NCBI GenBank assembly: GCA_900208305.1
Contig: OAPG01000045.1
Location: 1 to 23,466, forward strand
Length of the DNA: 23,466 bases
Direction of reading: 5' to 3'
Origin: Melanopsichium pennsylvanicum
Lineage: Eukaryota; Basidiomycota; Ustilaginomycetes; Ustilaginales
Position numbers and translations under genes: made by a program. The notes under the pieces are model-generated. The model saw only the letters and a program-made list of their open reading frames with translations. It was not told the DNA's origin and did not search any database. Positions 1 through 10,164 of the stretch are shown here, one piece after another (position 1 is the first letter of the stretch; every line of letters starts with the position of its first letter).

Positions 1-139
1 TTTATATATTAGTATATTATTGTAATATACAAGTAAATTATATAAGGACCCGTACTTATAGAATATTGTAATTTATATGAACCAGAAAAAGGGTTAAAAA
101 TGCTACGCATTTTTTAGTACTTTTAATAATAGATATTTT

Positions 140-213
140 TGGAGAGAACAGGACTCGAACCTGCATCAGCATCCTTGCAAAGGAAGTATACTAACCAATT
201 GTAATATCTCCCC
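140..213 (-). tRNA. trnA: tRNA-Ala (UGC), left copy
   Basis: Mirror of 23316-23389, identical. Confidence 0.94.
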
Positions 214-904
214 AAATTTCATAAGACTATACCTATATAGTAAATAAAATAGAATAATATAAAGAAACTATAATGTGTCAATAAAATAGTCTATTTTTTA
301 TAGTAATAGTAAAACAAAAAATAGAATATTCACTCGAACTTATATAAAAAAGAACTCTTTTTTTACTACTAAATTAAAAAGTAGTGCAAAGGTAGTACAC
401 TAAATAACTATACTATGCCTTCTATTCAATATGAAAAATATCTTGTATCCCTTTATAACTCGCTATTATAAAAATGAGAAGAGAAATACATATATCTAGT
501 AATAAAACTAGTAATTATATGAACGGTAAATTCTTTTAAAATTCCTAATACATGGTACAAATTATGAATAGGATAATTAGAATTGTATGTGAAATTTTAT
601 AAGATAAGCTCCGGAAAAGATGTTTGAAATCCTTTTCTTTTTTCCCCTTCTTAAAAAAAAGTAGGCGCCAATTAAAATATTCTATTTTATTTCTTAAGGG
701 GGTAAATTAAAGTTTGATAAATAATTAAGGAACAAAGATAGTATTCATCTCCTGGTATATAGTGTGTAAAAAGGAATAGAATACCTTAAAATACACCGCC
801 ATTGATGAAATGATTTTAATTATTATTAAAAAATATTATAGTACATAAATTTATAGCTATTATCATTGTTGATATTTTTGTTTATCAATATAATTTGTGG
901 TATT
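214..904. other. Noncoding stretch after trnA (left)
   Basis: Mirror of 22625-23315 with several one-base homopolymer differences and a small C/A rearrangement at 314-316. No gene seen. Confidence 0.55.
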
Positions 905-910
905 TTATGT

Positions 911-983
911 ACAAATACAAATACAAATACAAATACAAATACAAATACAAATACAAATACAAATACAAATACAAATACAAATA
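911..983. repeat. (ACAAAT)n hexanucleotide tandem repeat (left)
   Basis: Mirror of 22546-22618 with the same unit number, about 12. Confidence 0.95.
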
Positions 984-1145
984 CCGACCTGTTTACTGAA
1001 GATAAACTGTCCTTTAGTAAAAATAACTAAGAATAGATTGAATTGCAAATGAAATTACTAGAATAAGTAGAGAATAAAATACTAGTTTAACAACAGTATT
1101 ATATGCGTTAAACATTTCAATATTATAATAATTCCTGTAGAAAGA

Positions 1146-1508
1146 TCACCGATTAGGACTAGGTTTATAATAAAACCACTTGACTTTTTCACAAATAGTC
1201 CAATAGCGGACGTGCGCGTATTCTATTTTAGTGGGCGGATAAGTAAAATATACTCGATAAATACCAATAAAACATAGTAGTACGATTTTAAATCCCTTTT
1301 TGGTAAATTTGTACAGGATTATTAACAATAAACATATCGAACACAAGCATCTGTAGAAAAGATTGTATAGCGCTTTTAGTGCATTATTAAACTCGTTAGC
1401 AATATCAGAAAAAATAGGGTAATAAATGTAAAGACATAGACTAGATACTAGGAGAACAATAAACAGAAAAATAAGAACTACTTTGTTAATTGAAATAAGA
1501 TTTAGCAT
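1146..1508 (-). CDS. Hydrophobic ORF of 120 codons, unknown (left copy, open frame)
   Basis: Starts MLNLISINKVVLIFLFIVLL and has two or three hydrophobic segments within the first 85 residues. The last 35 residues run through a G+C-rich patch (near 1207-1240) and look non-native. The right-arm copy lacks one T and is frameshifted after residue 59. I see no family motif. The N-terminus may be a remnant of another membrane ORF related to its neighbours. Confidence 0.35.
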   Translation of the reverse strand: MLNLISINKVVLIFLFIVLLVSSLCLYIYYPIFSDIANEFNNALKALYNLFYRCLCSICLLLIILYKFTKKGFKIVLLCFIGIYRVYFTYPPTKIEYAHVRYWTICEKVKWFYYKPSPNR

Positions 1509-1592
1509 TAGCCATTAACTATATTCTGATTAATTAGCTTCACTCTCTTTTAGTTCACTTACCGATGATGTACTAATTTTACTAAAATAATT

Positions 1593-2239
1593 TTAAGAAT
1601 ATAGCATAAAACTACAAATTAGAAAATATAATCCTGCTGTTGCTATAATATAAACTACAAAATTTAGAATCGTAAAAAAAGAAAGCCGCGCGCAAGCGCA
1701 AAAAGAAATCAAGTACATCTACATCTCTATTAGATGGTAGTCGATTACTGTCATTCGATTCCATCCAATTTAGCAGAAACGAATAAATAGAATCTAGAAA
1801 ACTAGTTGAATCTTCTAGAGGAGAGTGGATACTGTAACTGGTATTACTATTGTTACTGTTATCAGTATTATTATCTGTATTGATATCTGGCTTAGGTGTA
1901 ATCAGCTTGTTAGCACTGTTAGTATATATATATGGCTCTGTAGTATAAATTTGTTATTAATATAGCGAGCCGTATCCCTAAAGAATCACACTTCGGTTAA
2001 GAAACCGCTGACCATCAAAATAGTGCTGTATAACCTAGTGCAGTACCCTAAAATTTATATCCTAGTCCTCGTGGTGAAGAGGAAGACCATAGCTTATTAA
2101 TAAGAAATGGTATCGTAGATGGTATTAGATAATCTACAGGTACATTATAAACTGTATATTTAGTAAAAGCACTTGACACCTCTGCAATCGCAGCACCTGT
2201 TGTATCCTGATTTGATTGTGGTGCCAGTTCTTTAGTCAT
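1593..2239 (-). pseudogene. Decayed SPLE-motif membrane ORF, split by G+C cluster (left copy)
   Basis: Mirror of 21293-21937, two bases longer: the A runs beside the G+C cluster are 7 and 5 long here (near 1674-1680 and 1699-1703) against 6 and 4 on the right. The frame after the cluster therefore differs between arms, and both are broken. Confidence 0.63.
1684..1699 (-). repeat. G+C single-hairpin cluster inside decayed ORF, left
   Basis: Mirror of 21830-21845. The flanking A runs are each one base longer than on the right. Confidence 0.86.
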
Positions 2240-2320
2240 CTCATAAATTTTCTCATAAAAAAACAAAAACAAAAAAAACTTTTCGTTAGGTACTTTTATT
2301 CCTGTTGAACTAGAACTAAT

Positions 2321-2560
2321 TTACATATTTTTTATTGTTTCCTCTGCACGATATACAGCTTCAGCAATAAAGATGAGATTAAGTAGCATCCAAATTACAT
2401 ATAGAATTAAAAAAAAAACAAACAAAAAAAAAATAGGAATAGGCGACATAATTAGTTTAAGCATAGCATAAGTAATTTTGTTTATAGTTCCTGTAATTCC
2501 ACCTATACTGTAACAATGTTTTGCTCCAATAGAAATGTTGTAAAAAATAAATACAAACAT
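2321..2560 (-). CDS. Small hydrophobic ORF, unknown (left copy)
   Basis: Mirror of 20972-21211 with an identical 79-residue translation despite long T and A runs inside it. Same doubts as for the right copy. Confidence 0.4.
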   Translation of the reverse strand: MFVFIFYNISIGAKHCYSIGGITGTINKITYAMLKLIMSPIPIFFLFVFFLILYVIWMLLNLIFIAEAVYRAEETIKNM

Positions 2561-2778
2561 AAGTACTTAACATATTAGTACTGCTTGTGTATATTCTTTT
2601 TTAGAAAAATTGCAAAAATATCTTTCGAAATATCTCCGACAAAATTACAAGAATCGTTACAGAATGTCATACTATTTACAATCAGCTCCATTGGCATTAG
2701 TACTTTAAATGCTCTTGTCAAAAAAGTATCCCGTATTTACTTAATTTTGGTATACCTATATATAGGTATATAATTACA

Positions 2779-2867
2779 CGGACAAAAGGAGATTCGAACT
2801 CCTAAGGAAGTTTTTTATATTCCAGACAATTAGCAATCGCCTACACCTCGCCAATAGCGGTTTGTCC
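2779..2867 (-). tRNA. trnS: tRNA-Ser (GCU), left copy
   Basis: Mirror of 20665-20753, identical. Confidence 0.94.
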
Positions 2868-2885
2868 ATAAGTAACCTATATAAA

Positions 2886-2959
2886 GAAGGTATAACTCAG
2901 TTGGTTAGAGTGCGATACTTTTAATATCGACGTCGTAGGTTCGAGCCCTACTATCTTCA
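2886..2959 (+). tRNA. trnK: tRNA-Lys (UUU), left copy
   Basis: Acceptor GAAGGTA/TATCTTC, anticodon stem CGATA/TATCG, loop CTTTTAA (anticodon TTT), T arm GTAGG-TTCGAGC-CCTAC. It is the only tRNA of this arm on the plus strand, opposite to trnP and trnS on either side. Confidence 0.96.
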
Positions 2960-2967
2960 TATATTTT

Positions 2968-3038
2968 CTAGGATGAGTTGAATCGAACAACTATTTTCCC
3001 CACCAAAAGAGGAAGTCTTTCCTTTAGACGACATCCTA
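2968..3038 (-). tRNA. trnP: tRNA-Pro (UGG), left copy
   Basis: Mirror of 20494-20564, identical. Confidence 0.93.
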
Positions 3039-3152
3039 CTTTACTAGTATTCTTATTTTCATACTAATATAGTATTTACTAGTGTAACTATTTTTGTTTT
3101 TTTTCAACCATTCTCATTACCTACTAAAATCGAAGAATTTTATAAACCGGGG

Positions 3153-3171
3153 ATAAAATCTAATATTTTAT
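3153..3171. repeat. A+T hairpin (left mirror of 20361-20379)
   Basis: Same stem, loop CTAAT on the plus strand, beside the truncated trnP fragment. Confidence 0.85.
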
Positions 3172-3183
3172 CAGGGCAATGAT

Positions 3184-3207
3184 GTATTTCCTTTAGATGA
3201 CATCCTA
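3184..3207 (-). pseudogene. Truncated tRNA-Pro 5' fragment (left copy)
   Basis: Mirror of 20325-20348. Confidence 0.84.
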
Positions 3208-3304
3208 CATTCCCTATTTATAAAAAATAACTTGATAATTATAGTGGGCTTATAAAAATAGAATACTTTTAGGGCTACTTTTTTTCGGGAGAAAAAAGAA
3301 CAAA

Positions 3305-3343
3305 GCCGTAGGCAGCCGTAGGCAGCCGTATGCAGCCGTAGGC
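3305..3343. repeat. G+C-rich decamer tandem repeat (left)
   Basis: Mirror of 20189-20227: four units of GCCGTAGGCA, the third reading GCCGTATGCA. Confidence 0.92.
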
Positions 3344-3383
3344 GAAGATTTTATTAAAAAGTATGCGCAAGAAAACAACAAAA

Positions 3384-3395
3384 TTTTTGTTTTTG

Positions 3396-3426
<31 letters not shown>

Positions 3427-3440
3427 TTTATTTTTATTTT
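3384..3440. repeat. (TTTTTA)n hexanucleotide tandem repeat (left)
   Basis: Mirror of 20091-20148. One unit near 3421-3424 is TTTTA instead of TTTTTA, which accounts for the one-base offset between arms here. Confidence 0.94.
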
Positions 3441-3647
3441 CTACCGCGCCTATAAATAGATAATCACTATAATTAATCGTTTTCTATAGCACCTTTAATA
3501 CGTTTTATACTGATACTACTACAACTATTTTATTATTATTTCTATTAATGTATATAGCTTATTTATTTATAATATGAACTAACAAATAACTTTTCCAGAC
3601 ACAAGTTGAATTATTTGAATATAATAAGATTATATATATATTCAAAT

Positions 3648-3679
3648 ACCGCCCGCGCGCAAGCGCAGCGCAAGCGCAA
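3648..3679 (-). repeat. G+C double-hairpin cluster, copy 4 left
   Basis: Mirror of 19852-19883. Confidence 0.9.
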
Positions 3680-3730
3680 ATATCCTATTTTATTGGGCTG
3701 TATAGTATTTTCTATTATTTACAGTATTTT

Positions 3731-3801
3731 TGCCGACTACTAGAATCGAACTAGTGTCAAGTAATTACAAGTTACCTATTCTACCACTAAACTAAGTCGA
3801 C
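3731..3801 (-). tRNA. trnT: tRNA-Thr (UGU), left copy
   Basis: Mirror of 19730-19800, identical. Confidence 0.95.
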
Positions 3802-3941
3802 ATTTTTACCGCTAGTAAATCCGCAGTCATTTATTTCCTAATTATTATATATTAATTTATAGATTTAGTAGCGAATTTTATTATAATAGTATAAAACTAC
3901 TTTTTATTTTAATAGGCGGGCAGTAGTAGATCTAAACCTAC

Positions 3942-4012
3942 TGATCTCTAGGAGAATCGAACTCCTATTAGTAAAATGAAGATCTACTGTTTTACCTTTA
4001 AACTAAGAGACC
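3942..4012 (-). tRNA. trnE: tRNA-Glu (UUC), left copy
   Basis: Mirror of 19519-19589 with the same C at position 33. Confidence 0.84.
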
Positions 4013-4328
4013 TATACCTATATATATATACATAAATTTGTAACCATCCAGATTTATTAGTAGAGAAAATGAATCACAATTTATAAAGTAGTGACTATAA
4101 AATCTCTTATTTTCAAGGTCGCGTGTAAGCGCTGTTTTATTTTTAACCGCTAGTAATTTTATTAGGACTATACAAACACAAGCATTATGATATACAGAGT
4201 AATAAAGTATGATAGAATATCTATATATTCAACTATATGTTATTAAAATAGCGATAAAATTTTATGCGCTGGCCGATAAAAATGGAACATTTTGATTTTT
4301 TTAGAATAGAATTTTAAATACAAGGCTA

Positions 4329-4347
4329 ATAAAATCTAATATTTTAT
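4329..4347. repeat. A+T hairpin (left mirror of 19184-19202)
   Basis: Same stem, loop CTAAT on the plus strand. Confidence 0.85.
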
Positions 4348-4396
4348 AAGCGCTATTAAATTTAATTCCTAAAAAAAAAAAATGGATAAGAATTTA

Positions 4397-4417
4397 GGGG
4401 CCCTACGGGCGGGCCCC
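4397..4417. repeat. Strong G+C hairpin GGGGCCC/GGGCCCC (left)
   Basis: Mirror of 19114-19134, loop TACGGGC on the plus strand. Confidence 0.9.
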
Positions 4418-4467
4418 ATACCCATAAATTAATTCCTTTTTAAATAACCCGGCGATAATTATTAATT

Positions 4468-4540
4468 GAGTACATTCCAGGATTCGAACACTGGTCTAGC
4501 AGGACATGAGTCTGCTGTGCCACCTTTACACTAAAGTACT
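4468..4540 (-). tRNA. trnM: tRNA-Met (CAU), left copy
   Basis: Mirror of 18991-19063, identical sequence including the irregular acceptor and T stems. Confidence 0.84.
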
Positions 4541-4645
4541 TTATATATTTACTTTTTTCTATTCTTATACTAACCATATTTACACAGACCGCGCCAATAA
4601 AAATGAAAATTTTTATATCAAATAAAAAAAGTTACTATGTAACGA

Positions 4646-4693
4646 TTGAAAATATAGAGACTATCTCTATCTATTTTCAATTGAAAGGGGAGT
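4646..4693 (-). terminator. Possible 3' end signal after the nad1 chimera (left)
   Basis: Mirror of 18838-18885. Confidence 0.5.
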
Positions 4694-4719
4694 ATAATGT
4701 AATTTCTTCAATTAATTGT

Positions 4720-5727
4720 TTAATTGAACATAAAAGGGTGGTAGAATAGAAAGTTTAGCCCTGCAATAATTGTTGAAATGTTTACAGCTACAAACATTTT
4801 TAGCAGAATAATCAGATTATTTGCCATTTTATCTGAAGGAATAAATTTGCTAAGTAGTGTAGACATCTTAACGATACTATCTCGATTTTTTACACTGTAT
4901 CGGAAGATAGTAATTAGAATAAAGCTATAAAGTACAGTAATTGCACTTACTGCTACTAGAAATACAATAATATTGTATTGGAAGTGTAGAACGTCAATAG
5001 CGCTTAGTTCTGTGAAATCAGTTGCAGGAACTCTATTTCGTAGATCCTGTTTCACAAAATCAGGAAGAAGTGAAAATAGCCAATCAAAAATAGACCCGTT
5101 TTCCTCTAGTGGCGAATTAATCTGATGATTGCTATTGGTAGTACTACTACCGATATTAAGGGAACCTGATAGTTTAGTATCACCAACTTCAACACTAGTA
5201 CTAAAACCCTTAGAAATTGCTTCCTTCATTCGCGAATGAACCCATCCAAGAGTAGGTTTTGTCACTTCATGCATTGAGATAGCACTAGTTGTAGTAGTAG
5301 TCATAATAGTTGTAATCGCTGCTACTTTACCAGCAGTGCCAGACTTCAGTTGAAAGACTTTGTACATACCATATAGGCTAATAGAAGCCCACGCACCATT
5401 AATAATTCGACTATTCCACTTGTCAGTTATAGATACAGTCCCATTCTTTGCATTTGTAGCTAGGGCTTCAGTCTCTTGACAGTAGATAGGATCAAACCAT
5501 ACATTATAGAAGAGAGTAAATGTTGTAAAGCCTAGGATTACTACTACAACCATTAGAGGTACTGCAAATGGTTGTAGTAGAGCATAGTATCCAACAACAT
5601 TAGGTCCAATTTGTCGTTGCATTGATCCCATTACTTTTCGTTCAATTACTGTCATAAAAGCAACACTTAGTAGAATTGGAACAAGAACTACTAGAATCTC
5701 TAGTAGATTATATAGAATTGAAAGCAT
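4720..5727 (-). CDS. Chimeric ORF: nad1 N-terminus fused to unknown SPLE-motif membrane protein (left copy)
   Basis: Mirror of 17804-18811 with an identical 335-residue product. The nad1-like part covers 5563-5727 on the minus strand and the unrelated tail 4720-5562. The intact frame in both arms suggests either recent duplication or selection on the fused protein. Confidence 0.84.
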   Translation of the reverse strand: MLSILYNLLEILVVLVPILLSVAFMTVIERKVMGSMQRQIGPNVVGYYALLQPFAVPLMVVVVILGFTTFTLFYNVWFDPIYCQETEALATNAKNGTVSITDKWNSRIINGAWASISLYGMYKVFQLKSGTAGKVAAITTIMTTTTTSAISMHEVTKPTLGWVHSRMKEAISKGFSTSVEVGDTKLSGSLNIGSSTTNSNHQINSPLEENGSIFDWLFSLLPDFVKQDLRNRVPATDFTELSAIDVLHFQYNIIVFLVAVSAITVLYSFILITIFRYSVKNRDSIVKMSTLLSKFIPSDKMANNLIILLKMFVAVNISTIIAGLNFLFYHPFMFN

Positions 5728-5828
5728 TTTTAAGTTTTATTTTACTGCGTTACTAATTTTACTAATTACTAATCTAATATCTAGATTATTTAAAGTAAAT
5801 ACGCACGTTAATAAATCTATACTTAATT

Positions 5829-5860
5829 ACCGCCCGTGCGCAAGCGCAGCGCAAGCGCAA
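5829..5860 (-). repeat. G+C double-hairpin cluster, copy 3 left
   Basis: Mirror of 17671-17702. Confidence 0.9.
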
Positions 5861-6109
5861 AATGTAGACTAAATTGCGCGCGGGCTCTTAGATAGATTAA
5901 TCTATTTTATTATAGACTAACCTACTATATTAATTTCTCTTTTATTTAAATGAAAGTAATAAGTATAGATAGGAATAAATCAAAAAGAGTAAGAGTAAGT
6001 ACTCTATCCTATACAAGAATAGGAATATTATAGTAGAGTTTTTTTTGCTATCGACGAGTTGTAAATTTAACTAGTTAAATTAAGTTGGCCTGAAAATAGA
6101 AGATTTAAC

Positions 6110-6145
6110 AACTAAATGAGTGAAAGGGGAGTAAATCACTTAGTT
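6110..6145 (-). terminator. Possible 3' end signal after nad4 (left)
   Basis: Mirror of 17386-17421. Confidence 0.45.
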
Positions 6146-6258
6146 AAACTAATTTTAATTAAGTTTAAAAGTGTAGTTACAAAAATAAAATCAAATTTAT
6201 TAAGACCTATCTAATTTTGTATTTTAGTAATAACTATTTTCCTTTTTTAGTCTGACTT

Positions 6259-7713
6259 TTAATTGATTGAAAAAAGTAGTCCAGATGTTGAAGCATGAAC
6301 TGAATCAAGGATAATATTTGGGAAAATTCCAAATACTACGGCAACAAATAGAAGAGGTAGTAGAAGCATAAACTCTCGTCGAGTAAGATCTGTAGTGTAG
6401 TTTAGGTATTTACTCCAAGCACCAAAGGCAATTCGGTTATATAGCCAAATAGAATAAGCAGCACTTAGAACAATACCGGAACTTCCTAGTACAGCAAATA
6501 CAGGGTTTCGTTGGAAGGCACCCGCTAGACATAGGAATTCACCAGCCCAATTAGCACTTAGAGGTACTGCAGCATTAAAAATTGTAAATACAAAGAACAG
6601 AATTGAGAATAGTGGCATATAAGCAGTCATACCTCGGTAGTACCGAATAGTTCGTGTATGGTATCGATCATATAGAACTCCACCTACTAGAATAAATAGT
6701 GCTGGACTAACAACTCCATGAGCAATACTTAGTAGTAGAGCACCATCAATACCTTGGATAGTATTACTGAATAGTCCTAGTACTACTACAGCCATATGAC
6801 CAATAGAAGAGTAAGCAACTAGAGCTTTGAAATCAGTTTGTCGTAGTGTAGCTAGTGATGCATAAATTAGAGTAATTACTGCAATAGTTTGTACTAGTGG
6901 AGAGAAGTATGATGTTGCATCTGGTAGAAATTGAATTAGAATTCGCATGTATCCATATGTAGCTAGTTTTAGGATAAGACCAGCTAGAATAACACTACCA
7001 GCTAGTGGAGCTTCAGCATGAGCTCGAGGTAGCCATACGTGGAATGGTAGTAGTGGTGTTTTGATAGCCATACTAATAAATACAGCTAGCCATAGTAGTT
7101 TTTGTGATTCTAGATTAATTTCAGATAGTGATACTACTTGAAAATCTGTTGAACCAACATTATAGTAAATAACTAGGAAAGCTAGTAGCATAAATAGTGA
7201 ACCAAATAGTGTATAAAGGAACAGTAGGAAAGCAGCTCGTACTCGTGTAGCACTACCACCCCAAATACCTACAATTAGGAATAGAGGAATTAGTACACTT
7301 TCAAAGAATACATAGAATAGTAGAATATCTAGTACAATAAATACCGCAATTAGTAGTGTTTCTAGTACTAGGAAACACATAAGGAAGTATTTAAGTTGTT
7401 GTTTAATATTATCCCAATTACTTAGAATACAAATTGGTGTAATAAATGTTGTTAGTAGAACAAAATAAAGTGAGATACCATCTACCCCAATGTGTAGGTG
7501 ACAGAAATTAACTTGGTTAAATTCTTGCGTAAATTGATATTCACTAGTACTTGAATCAAATTCACCCCATAGTACAATACTTAGAACAAAATTAATTAGT
7601 GATGTTCCTAGTGCTACTCGTTTCATTTGTGACTCTGATTGTTCTGTGTTTCCTTGCATAGGTGCTAGCATTAGAGCACCCACTAGAGGAATAATAAGTA
7701 GTAGTGTTAGCAT
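6259..7713 (-). CDS. nad4: NADH dehydrogenase subunit 4 (left copy)
   Basis: Mirror of the right-arm nad4 with an identical 484-residue product and the same codon restriction. Start ATG is at 7711-7713 and stop TAA at 6259-6261. It is transcribed away from the palindrome centre, as are nad2, nad3 and the nad1 part of this arm. Confidence 0.98.
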   Translation of the reverse strand: MLTLLLIIPLVGALMLAPMQGNTEQSESQMKRVALGTSLINFVLSIVLWGEFDSSTSEYQFTQEFNQVNFCHLHIGVDGISLYFVLLTTFITPICILSNWDNIKQQLKYFLMCFLVLETLLIAVFIVLDILLFYVFFESVLIPLFLIVGIWGGSATRVRAAFLLFLYTLFGSLFMLLAFLVIYYNVGSTDFQVVSLSEINLESQKLLWLAVFISMAIKTPLLPFHVWLPRAHAEAPLAGSVILAGLILKLATYGYMRILIQFLPDATSYFSPLVQTIAVITLIYASLATLRQTDFKALVAYSSIGHMAVVVLGLFSNTIQGIDGALLLSIAHGVVSPALFILVGGVLYDRYHTRTIRYYRGMTAYMPLFSILFFVFTIFNAAVPLSANWAGEFLCLAGAFQRNPVFAVLGSSGIVLSAAYSIWLYNRIAFGAWSKYLNYTTDLTRREFMLLLPLLFVAVVFGIFPNIILDSVHASTSGLLFSIN

Positions 7714-8000
7714 TTTCTTTTTTCATTTTTTTATTGTTGATGTCCTTCTTTATGGGCTAATAAAAAGTATATTCTTTTTTTATCCCTTATCTCTTTTATT
7801 ATTTTCTGTTCTGCTGGGCGCGGGCGCAGAGAACAGTACTTTTTATTTATTAGTCGGAGGATACTTAATATAATTTATACCTACGACTGCTGCCTACCGC
7901 AGCCCCCCCCGAAAGTTTATAGCATAAGTTATCTAAGCCCGCCCCAATAAAAAAGAGTATTATAGGCGCTACTCCATTTTACGACGGCTATAAATTGATA

Positions 8001-8028
8001 ACCGTGCGCAAGCGCAGCGCAAGCGCAA
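8001..8028 (-). repeat. G+C double-hairpin cluster, copy 2 left
   Basis: Mirror of 15503-15530. Confidence 0.9.
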
Positions 8029-8133
8029 TCATTTATTTTCTAACTTATATAATAAATATAGTAATATAATAAAAGCATAAGTATACCTATACAATACATA
8101 AAATAAGGAAATTAATAAAAAATAGAAAGATTT

Positions 8134-8165
8134 ACCGCCCGCGCGCAAGCGCAGCGCAAGCGCAA
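8134..8165 (-). repeat. G+C double-hairpin cluster, copy 1 left
   Basis: Mirror of 15366-15397. Confidence 0.9.
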
Positions 8166-8306
8166 TCTTTTGTCCTATCTTTTATTATGTAGATTAAAAA
8201 AACCCCTTTATAAAATTTTCTAGCGGCGGGCAGCAGGTAAGAGGGCGCCAATAAAAAGATAGGTTTTTTTATTTATTAAAATTAGTCGCGCCAGCGCAGA
8301 ATGCTA

Positions 8307-8325
8307 ATAAAATAGAATATTTTAT
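8307..8325. repeat. A+T hairpin (left mirror of 15206-15224)
   Basis: Same stem, loop AGAAT when read on the plus strand. Confidence 0.85.
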
Positions 8326-8349
8326 AAGGAGAGGGAAGAAAAGCTAAAA

Positions 8350-8519
8350 TTATGGTTTTTCAACACGGATAGAGCTTCGTTTATCTGTAAAGTAAAGTAT
8401 AGAGCACCTGAATTAAACTCGTAAACAAAACCAACAGTAAGTACCAGGAAGCCTTCGGCGGATTTTCATCCGCATCCATAAGTGCTTGTTTGGGAAAGGT
8501 TCATTGCATAAGGATATGT
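8350..8519 (-). pseudogene. nad3: Displaced original nad3 3' end, decayed (left copy)
   Basis: Mirror of 15012-15181, with the same hairpin insertion (8451-8474 on the plus strand) and the same five-base duplication. It reads toward decreasing coordinates and stops at 8350. Confidence 0.86.
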
Positions 8520-9444
8520 TATAATAATTGGCCTGAGGAGTACTAGAGAATTTCCATCCTTTATATGTTGTTCCCTTAGATATACATTTACGAATAGTAT
8601 CCATACTAACATATTTTGTGGGACCTAGTGTTCGTGTAAACGGATTCATTTGATAAATACTTTCTTTGTAATAAGTTTTCCCTGTTTCCTATTTTTTCCT
8701 TCGGCGGTCGAAGGCCCCAATCTTAATCTTCTGTGATTTTACTGCTAGACGGTTTTCCGGTGTTAGATGTGGTTTGGGTGATTTAGTAAAAATAGATCGA
8801 GCTTCTTTAACTAGGTCTACAAATTCTTCTGTAGATAGTAGAACACAAGTAGAAAGAATTGATTGAGTGTGAGCCTGCTGAGTGATAAAGAATAAAAAAC
8901 AAGACGGTTAGGGTTAGCCGTTGCTAGACTAATTGTTGCTCGAGAGATATCTGTTTCAGTTATAGTTGAGCTGCACTAGAACTAATATAAATAAGAATAT
9001 CATTCACATAAACATAGACAGGGACAGAGTTAGCTTTAATAATACTACTTTTCACTTTTTCACTGGTGTAACACCATCAACTTTCATTGTATTAAGTGTA
9101 CTATTAAGAGTGAAAATAGAATATTGTTTCAGACACAGTACAAGACTTTGCAGTTTAGTAATATCTTCTACTGCATAACCATTCCATTTTTAACAAAAAT
9201 AGAAATCTCTAGCTAAAAATCGGAATATTTGTATAGTGTTAGATGTAAAAACAAAATAACGTGAACTAGTGGCTAGAGTGCTAGGTTTAAAATAATGTAC
9301 TAGTCGAACAGAGAGACTCATACTGCTACCAACTAGTTGATCATTTTTGATTAGGTTAGTGAATACGTAAACACCATAAACACGTTTATTAGATACAAGT
9401 TTGCTACGTCCAACTCCTACAATAGCTTGAAATGCTTTTCGGAT
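8520..9444 (-). pseudogene. Broken GIY-YIG homing endonuclease gene (left copy)
   Basis: Mirror of 14087-15011 with the same in-frame stop after the nad3 hybrid, the same GVY/LVG core (plus-strand positions about 9322-9375) and the same frame breaks. The C-terminal TIRKCISKG...YKGW module lies near 8545-8595. Identical decay in both arms shows the gene was already dead before duplication, or that the arms exchange sequence. Confidence 0.72.
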
Positions 9445-10164
9445 TTAACTAATGCTGTCTGAAAGAAGAATTGTACTGGATGAAATACTAGCTAGTTTAT
9501 CTAGTTCTTCCTGAGTGCCTACCGGCGGGATAGAATGAAAAGCTTTTTGCACCTCATTGATAGTTGTCTGATCAGTAGGGTTACCACTCTGAATATGACA
9601 TTGTGCTTTTAGGTGCACATTCTCAGTAGATTGTCCTAGATCCTTTTCGTAGGCATCAGATAGATAAGTTGATTTTTCTTTTTTTCTACCTCTAACGAAG
9701 TGAATTGTTACTTTCACTTTTACTAATTTTTTAACTGGTAGAATAAGATCGTTTTTATTAGTAAAAGGGGAAGTATTAGACTTAACAACATCAACATTGT
9801 TAATTGAAGATCGTTTATCTGTGAAGTATAGAGCTCCTGTTCCAAACTCGTAAATGAAACCAACAGTAAGTACTAGGAAAAAGATAACAAAGATCCAGAA
9901 CCCATAAGCACTTGTCTGGTAAAGATTTACGGCAAATGGGTAAGTCATTAGGAGTTCAATATCAAATACTAGGAATAGAATACCTACTAGATAAAATTGA
10001 ATAGAGAAAGGGTTTCGTGTTTGACCATATACTGGACTAAAACCACATTCATATGGTGTAACTTTTTCTGAATCAGGTCGGTGAACAGCTAGTAGAAGGT
10101 TAGCAAATAGAAGAATAACTGCTAGAATAGGGATAAAAATAAAAAATAGTGTAATTGTGTTCAT
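9445..10164 (-). CDS. nad3: NADH dehydrogenase subunit 3, hybrid gene (left copy)
   Basis: Mirror of the right-arm copy with an identical 239-residue product: nad3 to about residue 121, then the in-frame endonuclease-element extension. It overlaps the nad2 stop by one base at 10164. That both copies carry the same hybrid structure means the element entered before the inverted duplication, or that the arms have been homogenised since. Confidence 0.92.
   Translation of the reverse strand: MNTITLFFIFIPILAVILLFANLLLAVHRPDSEKVTPYECGFSPVYGQTRNPFSIQFYLVGILFLVFDIELLMTYPFAVNLYQTSAYGFWIFVIFFLVLTVGFIYEFGTGALYFTDKRSSINNVDVVKSNTSPFTNKNDLILPVKKLVKVKVTIHFVRGRKKEKSTYLSDAYEKDLGQSTENVHLKAQCHIQSGNPTDQTTINEVQKAFHSIPPVGTQEELDKLASISSSTILLSDSIS

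Larger units (their letters stand above)
3039..3730. other. Intergenic, trnP to trnT (left), repeat-rich
   Basis: Mirror of 19801-20493, one base shorter in the (TTTTTA)n repeat. Confidence 0.65.
4013..4467. other. Intergenic, trnE to trnM (left)
   Basis: Mirror of 19064-19518; the homopolymer of 12 has the same length. Confidence 0.6.
5728..6258. other. Intergenic, nad1 chimera to nad4 (left)
   Basis: Mirror of 17273-17803. Confidence 0.6.
7714..8349. other. Intergenic, nad4 to nad3 remnant (left)
   Basis: Mirror of 15182-15817, including the eight-base C run at 7903-7910. No gene seen. Confidence 0.6.

Noticed and set aside
911..983. Hexamer tandem array considered as telomere repeats
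   Set aside because: Short, perfect, internal to the arm and flanked by decayed ORFs; there is no terminal position or overhang evidence.
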